Assembly (NCBI GenBank): GCA_003650865.1
Contig: QMSN01000067.1
Coordinates: forward strand, 1 to 5,935
Source of the DNA: Thermoprotei archaeon
GTDB lineage: Archaea > Thermoproteota > Methanomethylicia > Nezhaarchaeales > WYZ-LMO8
Direction: 5' to 3'
Length of the DNA: 5,935 nucleotides
Part shown: positions 1 through 5,578 of the stretch, in pieces
How positions within the stretch are numbered: position 1 is the first letter of the stretch
Layout of the letters: every line of letters starts with the position of its first letter
Program-made: the position numbers and the translations under genes
The notes under the pieces: generated by a model
Databases searched by the model: none
What the model was told of the DNA's origin: nothing
What the model saw: only the letters and a program-made list of their open reading frames with translations

Positions 1-488
1 ACGAAGTCCTCTGGAGGGTTTATCAACCTCCTCTTGCCTCGGCAGACTATTAATGGAGTGGCGACGACGCCTAGCTCCTCACTTATGTCGGAGATCTTCT
101 TGCCAGCCAGCTTAGAGCCCTGCTTAATCCTGACTGGCACCACTATCTCCTCAACCTCCTTGAGGGACTCGTAGACCACTGGGTGTAGCTTAAAGCCCTT
201 CAGGAAGATGGCCGCTAAGTCGCCTGCAGCGTCAACTATGCTATCCATGGCCGAGGCTATGACGAGTATAGGGGCGAGCTTCTCAGCGTCGTCAGCTGTC
301 TCGGAGGCCATAAGCAGCCTAACGTAGAGCTGGTATAGGAGGTCGTCTATGTGCTCCTCAAGCCTTAAGACCTCGTGAGCGACGTCTTCGAGGTTGAAGA
401 GGAACGATGAAAAGGCCAAGTCAACTATCTTCTCAGATATGTTCTTTATCTCAACCAGGAGCTCTCTAACAGATTTAGGCTCCTCCAA
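1..488 (-). CDS. PhoU-like / TrkA_C domain protein (COG3273-like), C-terminal end outside window
   Basis: Partial gene; about 162 N-terminal residues are visible and the reading frame runs off the left edge. Residues 1 to about 110 are charged and helical like a PhoU four-helix domain, starting MEEPKSVRELLVEIKN and containing LRLEEHIDDLLYQL and the SAMDSIVDAAGDLA segment. From about residue 123 (VVPVRIKQGSKLAGKKISDI) the sequence matches the start of a TrkA_C (RCK-C) ligand-binding domain. This PhoU plus TrkA_C order is that of archaeal COG3273 proteins, thought to be soluble regulators of ion transport; the ligand is unknown. The TTG start at 488 is chosen because the family begins close to this point and a GGAGG lies 12 bases upstream (501-505 on this strand). 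No in-frame ATG was found just upstream. It diverges from two MgtE-type transporter genes, which suggests it senses ions or nucleotides for that transporter. The family call is fairly secure; the role is inferred from context. Confidence 0.8.
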   Translation of the reverse strand, partial: MEEPKSVRELLVEIKNISEKIVDLAFSSFLFNLEDVAHEVLRLEEHIDDLLYQLYVRLLMASETADDAEKLAPILVIASAMDSIVDAAGDLAAIFLKGFKLHPVVYESLKEVEEIVVPVRIKQGSKLAGKKISDISEELGVVATPLIVCRGKRRLINPPEDF

Positions 489-500
489 CCCAGATCGAAG

Positions 501-505
501 CCTCC
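501..505 (-). promoter_or_regulatory. Shine-Dalgarno GGAGG for the leftward PhoU/TrkA_C gene
   Basis: On the minus strand GGAGG lies 12 bases before the TTG at 488. It is the only good ribosome-binding match near the beginning of this reading frame, and it decides for TTG 488 over an upstream TTG that has no such site. The spacing is at the long end of normal. Confidence 0.5.
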
Positions 506-523
506 AGTTAGAGTAGAGCTGAG

Positions 524-535
524 TATAGATAAATA
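524..535. promoter_or_regulatory. TATA-like box in the shared divergent promoter region
   Basis: The AT-rich run TATAGATAAATA reads as TATTTATCTATA on the minus strand. Transcription about 25 bases downstream on the minus strand would begin near 505, just at the GGAGG of the PhoU/TrkA_C gene. On the plus strand it would begin near 555, giving a 22-28 base leader for the first MgtE gene. A second AT-rich stretch at 547-558 (GAGATAAGATTA) could instead place the rightward start near 577, giving an almost leaderless message. This is pattern matching only. Confidence 0.4.
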
Positions 536-576
536 CTTCCAAGCTAGAGATAAGATTAACGTCGCTCCATAAGGCG

Positions 577-1140
577 GTGGAGATGTTCAAGAAGACGCTG
601 CTACAGGGACTTACAGCTCAGTTGGTCTCGCTAACCATAGATGTATTTGCAGGGCTGGGACTGGCCTTCATGAGGGGGTCGCTAGAAGAGTTGCCGGGCA
701 TGCTGATCATGGTGCCAGCGTTCCTAGAGATGAGGGGGAACATAGGTGGAACCCTAGCGTCTAGGCTTGGCTCGGGACTTCACATGGGCATAATAGAGCC
801 TAAGCTCAAGATGTCTAAGGAGCTGAGCCAGAACGTAATGGGCTCCTTCGCTCTAAACGTGCTGGAGTCAGCTGTGGTGGGGCTACTGGCACACTTCATG
901 TGCGTGATCTTCGGCTTTAAGTCAGCCGGCTTACTAACCCTATTCCTCCTAGCGCTTATAGCTGGTGTCATGTCTAACGTGATCTTAATGGTCATAACCA
1001 TAGTCTTCGCCATAAAGGCGTACCAGAAGGGGCTCGACCCAGACATAGTGATGGGCCCCTACGTCACGACTCTAGGAGACCTAGTCAGCATTCCATGCTT
1101 ATTCCTCGCGTCACTCGTACTGCTGAGCGTGGGGTTGTGA
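577..1140 (+). CDS. MgtE-type divalent cation transporter, half-size subunit 1 (COG1824-like)
   Basis: Integral membrane protein of 187 residues corresponding to one MgtE transmembrane domain, so probably a Mg2+ or other divalent cation channel/transporter subunit. Hydrophobic segments lie at about 8-32, 38-50, 88-113, 117-147 and 164-186. Family signatures are visible: the MRGNIGG loop (52-58), then SRLGSGLH (62-69), and near the C-terminus DPD (154-156) followed by P-YVTTLGD (161-168), whose acidic residues match the metal-binding positions of the MgtE pore. The cytoplasmic N and CBS domains of bacterial MgtE (about 450 residues) are absent. The start is uncertain: GTG 577 has no ribosome-binding site and would suit a leaderless message, while ATG 583 (185 residues) has GGTGG only 3 bases before it. 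The stop is followed after one base by a second homologous gene, so the two are almost certainly cotranscribed and may form a heterodimer. Metal specificity cannot be read from the sequence. Confidence 0.85.
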   Translation: MEMFKKTLLQGLTAQLVSLTIDVFAGLGLAFMRGSLEELPGMLIMVPAFLEMRGNIGGTLASRLGSGLHMGIIEPKLKMSKELSQNVMGSFALNVLESAVVGLLAHFMCVIFGFKSAGLLTLFLLALIAGVMSNVILMVITIVFAIKAYQKGLDPDIVMGPYVTTLGDLVSIPCLFLASLVLLSVGL

Positions 1141-1141
1141 C

Positions 1142-1705
1142 ATGACGTTCTACAAGGCCAAGACCATAGTAAAGCAAGGAGCCCTCTCGACGACGATCTC
1201 AGTGATTGTTAGCAGCTTCGCTGGAGCCATGCTCAACGCTAAGCTCGAGGCTCTACTAGCAGTCCCCGTCCTCATAGTCCTAGTCCCCGGCATATCGACC
1301 ATGGCGGGCAATCTGGGGTGCATGATAGGCTCGAAGGTAGCCACAGCTCTACACTTAGGCCTTGTCAGGCCTAAGCTCGAGAGGAACCCGTACCTAGGGA
1401 GGAACGCCGCGGCGATACTGCTAATAGCCGTGGCATCCTCCTTCTACCTAACCTTCCTAGCCTCAGCTGTGTCCTACATGGCTGGCTTCGCCAACATAGC
1501 TCCACTAAAGGTGCTTGAAGTCACCTTGCTCTCAGGAATCTCACTCGCGCTAGTCACCCTAGTTGTGGGGATAGTGGTAGCATTCATAACTTACAAGTAC
1601 GGGTGGGACCCCGACAACACGACGATACCAGTAATAACTTCAATAGGCGACGTGACAGGAGTCCTACTGCTACTGCTCGCAGCCTCTCTAGCTGGGTTAA
1701 TCTAG
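1142..1705 (+). CDS. MgtE-type divalent cation transporter, half-size subunit 2 (COG1824-like)
   Basis: A second single-domain MgtE-like membrane protein, also 187 residues. It is a diverged paralogue of the gene just upstream: the same layout and motifs are present, but most other positions differ. Hydrophobic segments lie at about 13-31, 37-54, 89-115, 121-150 and 168-187. Signatures are STMAGNLGCMIGSK (52-65), HLGLVRPKLE (71-80), and DPDNTTIPVITSIGD (156-170) with the conserved acidic residues. ATG 1142 is supported by a GGGG eight bases upstream inside the end of the previous gene. Like its partner it lacks N and CBS domains. In MgtE homodimers and in two-domain SLC41 proteins two such domains form one pore, so the natural reading is that these two products pair; that is inference. 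The gene ends 8 bases from the stop of the convergent purM. Confidence 0.85.
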   Translation: MTFYKAKTIVKQGALSTTISVIVSSFAGAMLNAKLEALLAVPVLIVLVPGISTMAGNLGCMIGSKVATALHLGLVRPKLERNPYLGRNAAAILLIAVASSFYLTFLASAVSYMAGFANIAPLKVLEVTLLSGISLALVTLVVGIVVAFITYKYGWDPDNTTIPVITSIGDVTGVLLLLLAASLAGLI

Positions 1706-1713
1706 TTTGTGAG

Positions 1714-2787
1714 CTAGCTGTAGACGAGCACCTCGCCTTCAACCACCACTTCAACTCTAGGCCTATCTATGACCGAGCCGATAACTTGACACTCAAATCC
1801 GAAGCTCCTGAACACCCTTAAGACCTCATCTACGCTCTGCTCAGGAGCTATTATGCAGAAGCCAACCCCCATATTGAATGTCCTGTACATCTCCCAGCTT
1901 GATACACCTCCAAGCCTCTGGATGACCTTGAATATGGGGTGGGGCTTGGGCAACGAGTCCAGCTTGAAGCCAAGCCCTCTAGGCGGTAACCTCATGAGCT
2001 TTGTGAAGGAGCCTCCCGTAATGTGAGCTAAACCGTGGATCTCAACGCCTTTCTTAAGGAGCTCTAGGACTGGCTTGACGTATATGAGCGTTGGCTTGAG
2101 GAGCTCCTCACCGACAGTGCACTTGAGCTCCTCCACGTAGCTGTTGACAGTTAGCTTAGCGTGCTCCAAGAGCACCCTCCTAGCTAGGGTTAAGCCGTTG
2201 CTGTGTATCCCCGAGCTCCTAACGCCCACCACTAAGTCTCCAGCCTTTATGCTCCCTCCAGTTATGACCTTACTGGTCTCGACGACGCCTATGCTCAAGC
2301 CAGCTAAGTCGAAGCCCTTGCCCTCCACGGCTCCCTTGATGACGTCAGGCATCACAGCGGTCTCACCGCCTATAATCGCTATTCCAGCCATTTCAGCCCC
2401 CCTCCTCAGCCCCTTGACGACCTCAGCCACGAGCTCCTCATCGCTCCTCTCAAGAGCCAAGTAGTCTATGAGGGCTATGGGCTCAGCACCTACACATATT
2501 AAGTCGTTTACATTCATAGCTACGCAGTCTATGCCTACGGTGTCATACTTGTCCATGAGCTGGGCTATCAAGACCTTAGTTCCAACGCCGTCGGCGTGTA
2601 GGGCTAGAGCCCTACCTCCACCTATATCTATGAGGGCTGCGTAGTGGCCAGCTCCCTTCAAGACCTCACCGAAGAGGCCCCTCCGAAAATTGTAGGTAGA
2701 CTCTATGAGCTCCTCTATCAGCTTATGGGCTCTCTTAACCCTGTCCAAGTCCACTCCAGCTTTACTGTAACTCCACCCTCCACCCAA
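1714..2787 (-). CDS. purM: Phosphoribosylformylglycinamidine cyclo-ligase (AIR synthetase)
   Basis: Cytosolic enzyme that closes the imidazole ring: FGAM + ATP gives AIR + ADP + Pi, step 5 of purine synthesis. Numbering from TTG 2787 (357 residues, close to the usual 340-350), the hallmarks are in order: SYSKAGVD (6-13), ADGVGTK (65-71), GIDCVAMNVNDL (85-96), GAEP (100-103), GGETAVMP (140-147), GFDLAG (158-163), SSGIHSNG (191-198), ITGG (256-259) and FNMGVG (304-309). These cover the N-terminal AIRS half and the C-terminal AIRS_C half, and no key motif is missing. TTG 2787 is preferred because a GGAGGG lies about 9 bases upstream and the family starts just before the Y--AGVD motif. A TTG at 2811 would add 8 residues but has no ribosome-binding site. 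The gene overlaps the end of purE by 26 bases, so it is translationally coupled. It is the last gene of the leftward pur cluster in this window. Confidence 0.95.
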   Translation of the reverse strand: MGGGWSYSKAGVDLDRVKRAHKLIEELIESTYNFRRGLFGEVLKGAGHYAALIDIGGGRALALHADGVGTKVLIAQLMDKYDTVGIDCVAMNVNDLICVGAEPIALIDYLALERSDEELVAEVVKGLRRGAEMAGIAIIGGETAVMPDVIKGAVEGKGFDLAGLSIGVVETSKVITGGSIKAGDLVVGVRSSGIHSNGLTLARRVLLEHAKLTVNSYVEELKCTVGEELLKPTLIYVKPVLELLKKGVEIHGLAHITGGSFTKLMRLPPRGLGFKLDSLPKPHPIFKVIQRLGGVSSWEMYRTFNMGVGFCIIAPEQSVDEVLRVFRSFGFECQVIGSVIDRPRVEVVVEGEVLVYS

Positions 2788-3223
2788 ACTTCTCAGCCCT
2801 CCACTTATCAAGCCTTGAGGCGAGCTCTAAGTCGCCTAACGACAGTATTTGAGCTGCTAGTATAGCTGCATTGTAGCCCATATCTACACCCACGGTTGCC
2901 ACGGGGAATCCTCTAGGCATCTGCACCATGGATAGCAGGGCGTCTAGCCCCATGAGCTTCCCGCTCACGGGGACTCCTATGACAGGCTTATTGGTCAGAG
3001 AGGCTATGAAGCCCGGTAGGTGAGCTGCTAGGCCAGCTATGGCTATGAATACCTTGGCGTTGCAGTTCTTAACGTACTGCTCAAGCTCGTAGTGGTTTCT
3101 GTGAGCCGACAGGTACTTGACCTCATGGCTCACGCCGAGCTCGCTCAACACTGACGTCACTTGCTCAACTATCTTCTCGTCCGACTTGCTCCCAGCTACG
3201 ACTGATACCAGAGGCTCAGCCAT
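2762..3223 (-). CDS. purE: AIR carboxylase / N5-CAIR mutase (PurE)
   Basis: PurE, 153 residues, a normal full length. It carries out the carboxylation step of purine synthesis, forming CAIR from AIR plus CO2 or from N5-CAIR, probably as a soluble octamer. Motifs are GSKSD (11-15, phosphate/ribose loop), SAHR (39-42) with the catalytic His41, AGLAAHLPG (63-71), GVPV (83-86) and LDALLSMVQMPRGFPVATV (93-111). The layout is that of the bacterial/archaeal PurE, not the animal class II form. No purK is present here, so whether it uses N5-CAIR or AIR with CO2 directly is open. The residues after SAHR are NHYEL where most relatives have TPE or TPD. ATG 3223 has a GGAAGGTG 9 bases upstream (3233-3240) and overlaps the purT stop by 8 bases; the end overlaps purM. 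Its product is related in fold to the LarB encoded two genes upstream. Confidence 0.93.
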   Translation of the reverse strand: MAEPLVSVVAGSKSDEKIVEQVTSVLSELGVSHEVKYLSAHRNHYELEQYVKNCNAKVFIAIAGLAAHLPGFIASLTNKPVIGVPVSGKLMGLDALLSMVQMPRGFPVATVGVDMGYNAAILAAQILSLGDLELASRLDKWRAEKFGWRVELQ

Positions 3224-4613
3224 AGTTTATCGCACCTTCCACTACGTGCGCAGCCCTCATGGCTTTAGACCTAGCCTCATTAGTTGAATCAGCTATCGCC
3301 AGCGCTATCCCCATTCTCCTATCGACGTATGTAACGGGTTTCCCGAAGAGCCTCAACTGTACACCGGGTATCTTGAGAGCTTCAGATACACCACCGTAGC
3401 GAGGAGCCCAGGCTCCATCAACCTTAGCTAAGATCACGTGGCAAGCGCCACACGTCAACACCTTGACTTCAGGTATTGGAAGCCCCAGAACAGCCCTAAC
3501 GTGAAGCGCCATCTCAGACTGGTCTTGGGTGACTAGGGTCACCATACCCGTGTCGTGAGGTCTAGGTGAAACCTCATTGAAGAACACTTGGGGCTTGTCT
3601 TCATCACCTAGCTTCACGAATATCTCGCATCCAAAAATCCCCAAGCCCCTCAGCCCCTCCCTGCTCTCAAGAAGCTTAGAGACTACTCTCCTAGCTGTAT
3701 CGGCGAGCATCTCCTTGACTGCTAGAGCTCGATCGAGGTCTATCCTCTTGCCATTCCACTTAGACCTCCACCTAAGCCTCCCGTGAGGGGGGTCCTCCAT
3801 TAGGTGCATGGGCCCTCCATAACCCTCAAACACAGACCTAGTAGTGCCCGTAGTTGGATCTAAGTCGAATAGCGGCTGCCAGCTGACGTGGTAGTGCCCT
3901 GTAGACCTCACGTGGCCTATTGGCTCCAACGGCGTAACAACGACCTCACCGTTTAGGTCTAGGTGGGCGAGTGTCAGCACCGTAACCTCCACGTCGAAGT
4001 CTACGAGCTGCTCAACTATCAATTGCTTACTGAAGCCCCTAGCCTCCTTCAAAGCCCTCTCGTAGGCCAGCTTCACCATACTCCTATCCTCTACAACAGT
4101 TGAGCCCAGCCCTCCACTACTCATCTGAGCCTTGACCAGACATGGGTAGCCTATCTTCTCACAGCAGTCCTTAAGCTCATCGAGGTTCTCGGCGAACATG
4201 TACTTGGAGGTCTGTACACCAGCCTCTTCAGCTGCAAGCTTCCTGAGCAGAACCCTGTCCATGGTGACCTTAACAGCCCTTGCATTTGGAACTATGAAGT
4301 AGCCCTCCTCCTCAAGCTCTAGGAGAGCATCGGTGTTTATGGCCTCGATCTCTGGTATGACGGCGTCAGGCCTCTCCCTCCTCACTATCGCCTTCAGGGC
4401 CCTGCCGTCGAGCATGTTAACGGTGTAGTGCCTGTGAGCTACGTGGCTTGCAGGCGGCTTGTCGTAGCGGTCGACCGTTACAACCTCAACCCCAAGCCTT
4501 TGAGCCTCGATAGCTACCTCCTTGCCGAGCTCTCCAGCACCCAACAACAGGATCTTAGTTGAGCCCTCAAACAGCGGTGTACCTATCTCCCTCCTAAACT
4601 CCACGTGTACCAC
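3216..4613 (-). CDS. purT: Formate-dependent GAR transformylase (PurT), divergent, with internal insertion
   Basis: ATP-grasp enzyme converting GAR + formate + ATP to FGAR + ADP + Pi through formyl phosphate, the folate-independent third step of purine synthesis. Seen: GAGELGKE (25-32), PEIEAI (87-92), ATP-grasp lysine 161 (CLVK), E201 and E209, metal ligands E330 and E347, SPRPHDTG (349-356), and the GAR phosphate-binding set FGKP (K425) plus DRR (R432, R433). Substrate-binding residues are therefore intact. Odd points: 465 residues against about 390-430 usually; the excess is a stretch of about 45 residues (about 249-293) after SWQP. The glycine-rich loop is MSSGGLGST (164-172) where relatives have SSSGKGQ, and the GHRQ--GDY-ESWQP loop reads GHVRSTGHYHVSWQP. 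GTG 4613 gives the longest form; GTG 4604, with GGTGG five bases before it, is equally or more likely. It overlaps purE by 8 bases. The related PurK is excluded by the SPRPHDTG and FGKP motifs. Confidence 0.93.
   Translation of the reverse strand: MVHVEFRREIGTPLFEGSTKILLLGAGELGKEVAIEAQRLGVEVVTVDRYDKPPASHVAHRHYTVNMLDGRALKAIVRRERPDAVIPEIEAINTDALLELEEEGYFIVPNARAVKVTMDRVLLRKLAAEEAGVQTSKYMFAENLDELKDCCEKIGYPCLVKAQMSSGGLGSTVVEDRSMVKLAYERALKEARGFSKQLIVEQLVDFDVEVTVLTLAHLDLNGEVVVTPLEPIGHVRSTGHYHVSWQPLFDLDPTTGTTRSVFEGYGGPMHLMEDPPHGRLRWRSKWNGKRIDLDRALAVKEMLADTARRVVSKLLESREGLRGLGIFGCEIFVKLGDEDKPQVFFNEVSPRPHDTGMVTLVTQDQSEMALHVRAVLGLPIPEVKVLTCGACHVILAKVDGAWAPRYGGVSEALKIPGVQLRLFGKPVTYVDRRMGIALAIADSTNEARSKAMRAAHVVEGAINYG
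3233..3240 (-). promoter_or_regulatory. Shine-Dalgarno GGAAGGTG for purE
   Basis: On the minus strand GGAAGGTG ends 9 bases before ATG 3223. It lies within the last codons of purT, so purE translation is probably coupled to termination of purT. Confidence 0.6.
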
Positions 4614-4634
4614 CAGACATAGATATAGCGTTGG
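4614..4634 (-). promoter_or_regulatory. Candidate TATA-like element upstream of purT
   Basis: On the minus strand this reads CGCTATATCTATG, a TATA-like run close to the purT start codons. It is centred near 4625, so initiation about 25 bases on would fall at or inside the start codon, which fits poorly. The AT-rich TTAAGCTTA inside the neighbouring dyad (4635-4652), centred near 4642, would give a start near 4617 and a 4-13 base leader. Either element would give purT, purE and purM their own promoter. Not verified. Confidence 0.3.
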
Positions 4635-4652
4635 CTAAGCTTAAGAGCTTAG
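4635..4652. repeat. Inverted repeat CTAAGCT-TAAG-AGCTTAG upstream of purT
   Basis: Perfect 7-base arms separated by 4 bases, in the 76-base gap between larB and purT. As DNA it could be an operator overlapping the possible purT TATA element; as RNA it could fold into a short hairpin downstream of larB. No T-run follows on the minus strand, so a classic terminator is not supported. Confidence 0.5.
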
Positions 4653-4667
4653 TCTCATGCAGCCCTA

Positions 4668-4681
4668 GTTCAGAGCTGAAC
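4668..4681. repeat. Inverted repeat GTTCAG-AG-CTGAAC just downstream of larB
   Basis: Perfect 6-base arms with a 2-base centre, 9 bases beyond the larB stop codon and about 55 bases upstream of purT. A loop of two bases is tight for RNA, so a protein-binding dyad is the easier reading. It is the second dyad in the same small gap; its arms are unrelated to the first. Confidence 0.45.
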
Positions 4682-4689
4682 CGATAGCG

Positions 4690-5496
4690 TTAGGCTTGAG
4701 GGCCTCGAGCTGCAAGCTCATCTTTAAACCTAGCCACTCTACGAGCTATGAGGGCTGCTGCAACAGCTGCTCCAACACTGTTGTCCACGTTTACGACCGT
4801 CAAGCCTAGCGAGCACGACTGCAACATGGAGAGGAGGGCTGAAATCCCTCTACCGCCAACTCCATAGCCCTTGGAGGCTGGCAACCCTATCACTGGGACG
4901 TCTATGAGGGATGCTATGACCGATGGCAGAGCTCCCTCCATTCCAGCTACGGCGACTACAACGTCTACGTCGTCCTCCAAGAGCCTCTTAGCGGCCTCGA
5001 TAGCTCTATGGAGCCCTGAGACGCCCACGTCGTAGATAGCTGTCGTCGAGAAGCCCAGCTCCTCAACTATCATCTCAACCTCCTCAGCCAGCGGTATGTC
5101 AGCTGTCCCACCCGTAACTATTCCCACTCGACCAGTAGACCTAGGGGGTTCGAGGCCTCTCCTCTTAACTATGGCGAGCCTGGAACTCCTAGACAGCTTA
5201 ACCTCAAAGCCCTCTCTCCTAAACTCCTCTAAGATCGGCAGCTGACTCCTCTCAAGCCTAGAGACTATGGCTCTCCCCGAGAGCTCAACAATTCTCCTAA
5301 TCGACATCTTAAGCGCTTCGTCCTCCTTATGCTCAGCAAGTATGATTTCAGGGAAGCCTCGACGCTGCTCTCTCCCCAAGTCAAGCCTAACCATGCCGTC
5401 GATCACTTCGAGAGATAGAAGCTTAATCATACGCTCAGCTTCATCAATAGTCAAGGAGCCCTCAGAGAGCCTCTTCAGTATCTCCCTCAAGTCCAT
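4690..5496 (-). CDS. larB: LarB: nickel-pincer cofactor synthesis, NaAD carboxylase/hydrolase (PurE-like)
   Basis: LarB belongs to the PurE superfamily but carboxylates the pyridine ring of nicotinic acid adenine dinucleotide and cleaves its phosphoanhydride, giving P2CMN, the first intermediate of the nickel-pincer nucleotide cofactor. Numbered from ATG 5496 (268 residues, near the usual 250), a variable N-terminal helical region (MDLREILKRLSEG) leads to GFPEIILAE (47-55), TGGTADIP (128-135), YDVGVSGLHR (155-164), AGMEGALPS (184-192) with the catalytic Glu187, GLPASKGYG (204-212), SALLSMLQSC (219-228) ending in the cysteine that in characterised LarB bonds to the pyridine ring, and VDNSVGAA (237-244). 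The active-site pair Glu187/Cys228 is intact, so it is LarB and not a second PurE. ATG 5496 has GGGGT six bases upstream, whereas ATG 5502 abuts that site. larC, larE and larA are not in the window. It sits between purD and purT on the same strand. Confidence 0.92.
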   Translation of the reverse strand: MDLREILKRLSEGSLTIDEAERMIKLLSLEVIDGMVRLDLGREQRRGFPEIILAEHKEDEALKMSIRRIVELSGRAIVSRLERSQLPILEEFRREGFEVKLSRSSRLAIVKRRGLEPPRSTGRVGIVTGGTADIPLAEEVEMIVEELGFSTTAIYDVGVSGLHRAIEAAKRLLEDDVDVVVAVAGMEGALPSVIASLIDVPVIGLPASKGYGVGGRGISALLSMLQSCSLGLTVVNVDNSVGAAVAAALIARRVARFKDELAARGPQA

Positions 5497-5502
5497 GAGC
5501 AT

Positions 5503-5507
5503 ACCCC
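5503..5507 (-). promoter_or_regulatory. Shine-Dalgarno GGGGT deciding the larB start
   Basis: On the minus strand GGGGT is followed by 6 bases and then ATG 5496, but it directly abuts ATG 5502. This spacing favours the inner ATG, which also gives the usual LarB N-terminus MDLRE. Confidence 0.5.
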
Positions 5508-5535
5508 TGCACAGATCGCCTACAGTATCTCCTGA

Positions 5536-5578
5536 TTAAGCACTTAAGCCAAGCGCATAAAAGGAGTTGAGGTTAAGC
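5536..5578. repeat. Three copies of TTAAGC in the larB upstream gap
   Basis: TTAAGC occurs at 5536-5541, 5544-5549 and 5573-5578, all in the same orientation (GCTTAA on the coding strand of larB). The first two are 8 bases apart and lie between the TATA-like box and the expected transcription start; the third lies upstream of the box. This arrangement would suit a repressor site. The same hexamer occurs once in the gap before purT (GCTTAA at 4639-4644) and also inside coding sequence, so chance is possible. Confidence 0.35.
5553..5566 (-). promoter_or_regulatory. TATA-like promoter for larB
   Basis: On the minus strand the run ACTCCTTTTATGCG resembles an archaeal BRE plus TATA element. It would place the transcript start near 5534, giving larB a leader of about 38 bases. 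This suggests larB, and possibly the pur genes after it, can be transcribed independently of purD. Confidence 0.4.

Noticed and set aside
780..1046. Leftward open frame of 88 codons
   Set aside because: Lies wholly opposite the first MgtE gene, whose membrane segments and motifs are clear; the antisense product has no recognisable features.
1603..1821. Rightward open frame of 72 codons spanning the mgtE/purM junction
   Set aside because: Overlaps the end of the second MgtE gene in another frame and runs antisense into purM; low-complexity product without family likeness.
2144..2464. Rightward open frame of 106 codons
   Set aside because: Antisense to the most conserved part of purM; its Ser/Thr/Pro/Leu-rich product is what the complement of this coding sequence would give.
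3216..4613. Reading purT as purK, the ATP-grasp partner of PurE
   Set aside because: GELGKE, PEIEAI, SPRPHDTG and FGKP are PurT signatures, and the length is too great for PurK.
4594..4620. Mini-frame ATG...TAG on the minus strand (MSGGTRGV) overlapping the purT start, a possible leader peptide
   Set aside because: Only 8 codons, no ribosome-binding site, no purine- or codon-related signal; expected by chance.
4690..5496. Reading this gene as a second purE (PurE2)
   Set aside because: It has LarB signatures (AGMEGALPS, LLSMLQSC, VDNSVGAA) and an extra N-terminal region, and lacks the PurE SAHR motif and its catalytic histidine.
5267..5539. Rightward open frame of 90 codons
   Set aside because: Antisense to the larB N-terminal region; Ser-rich product and no supporting start signals.
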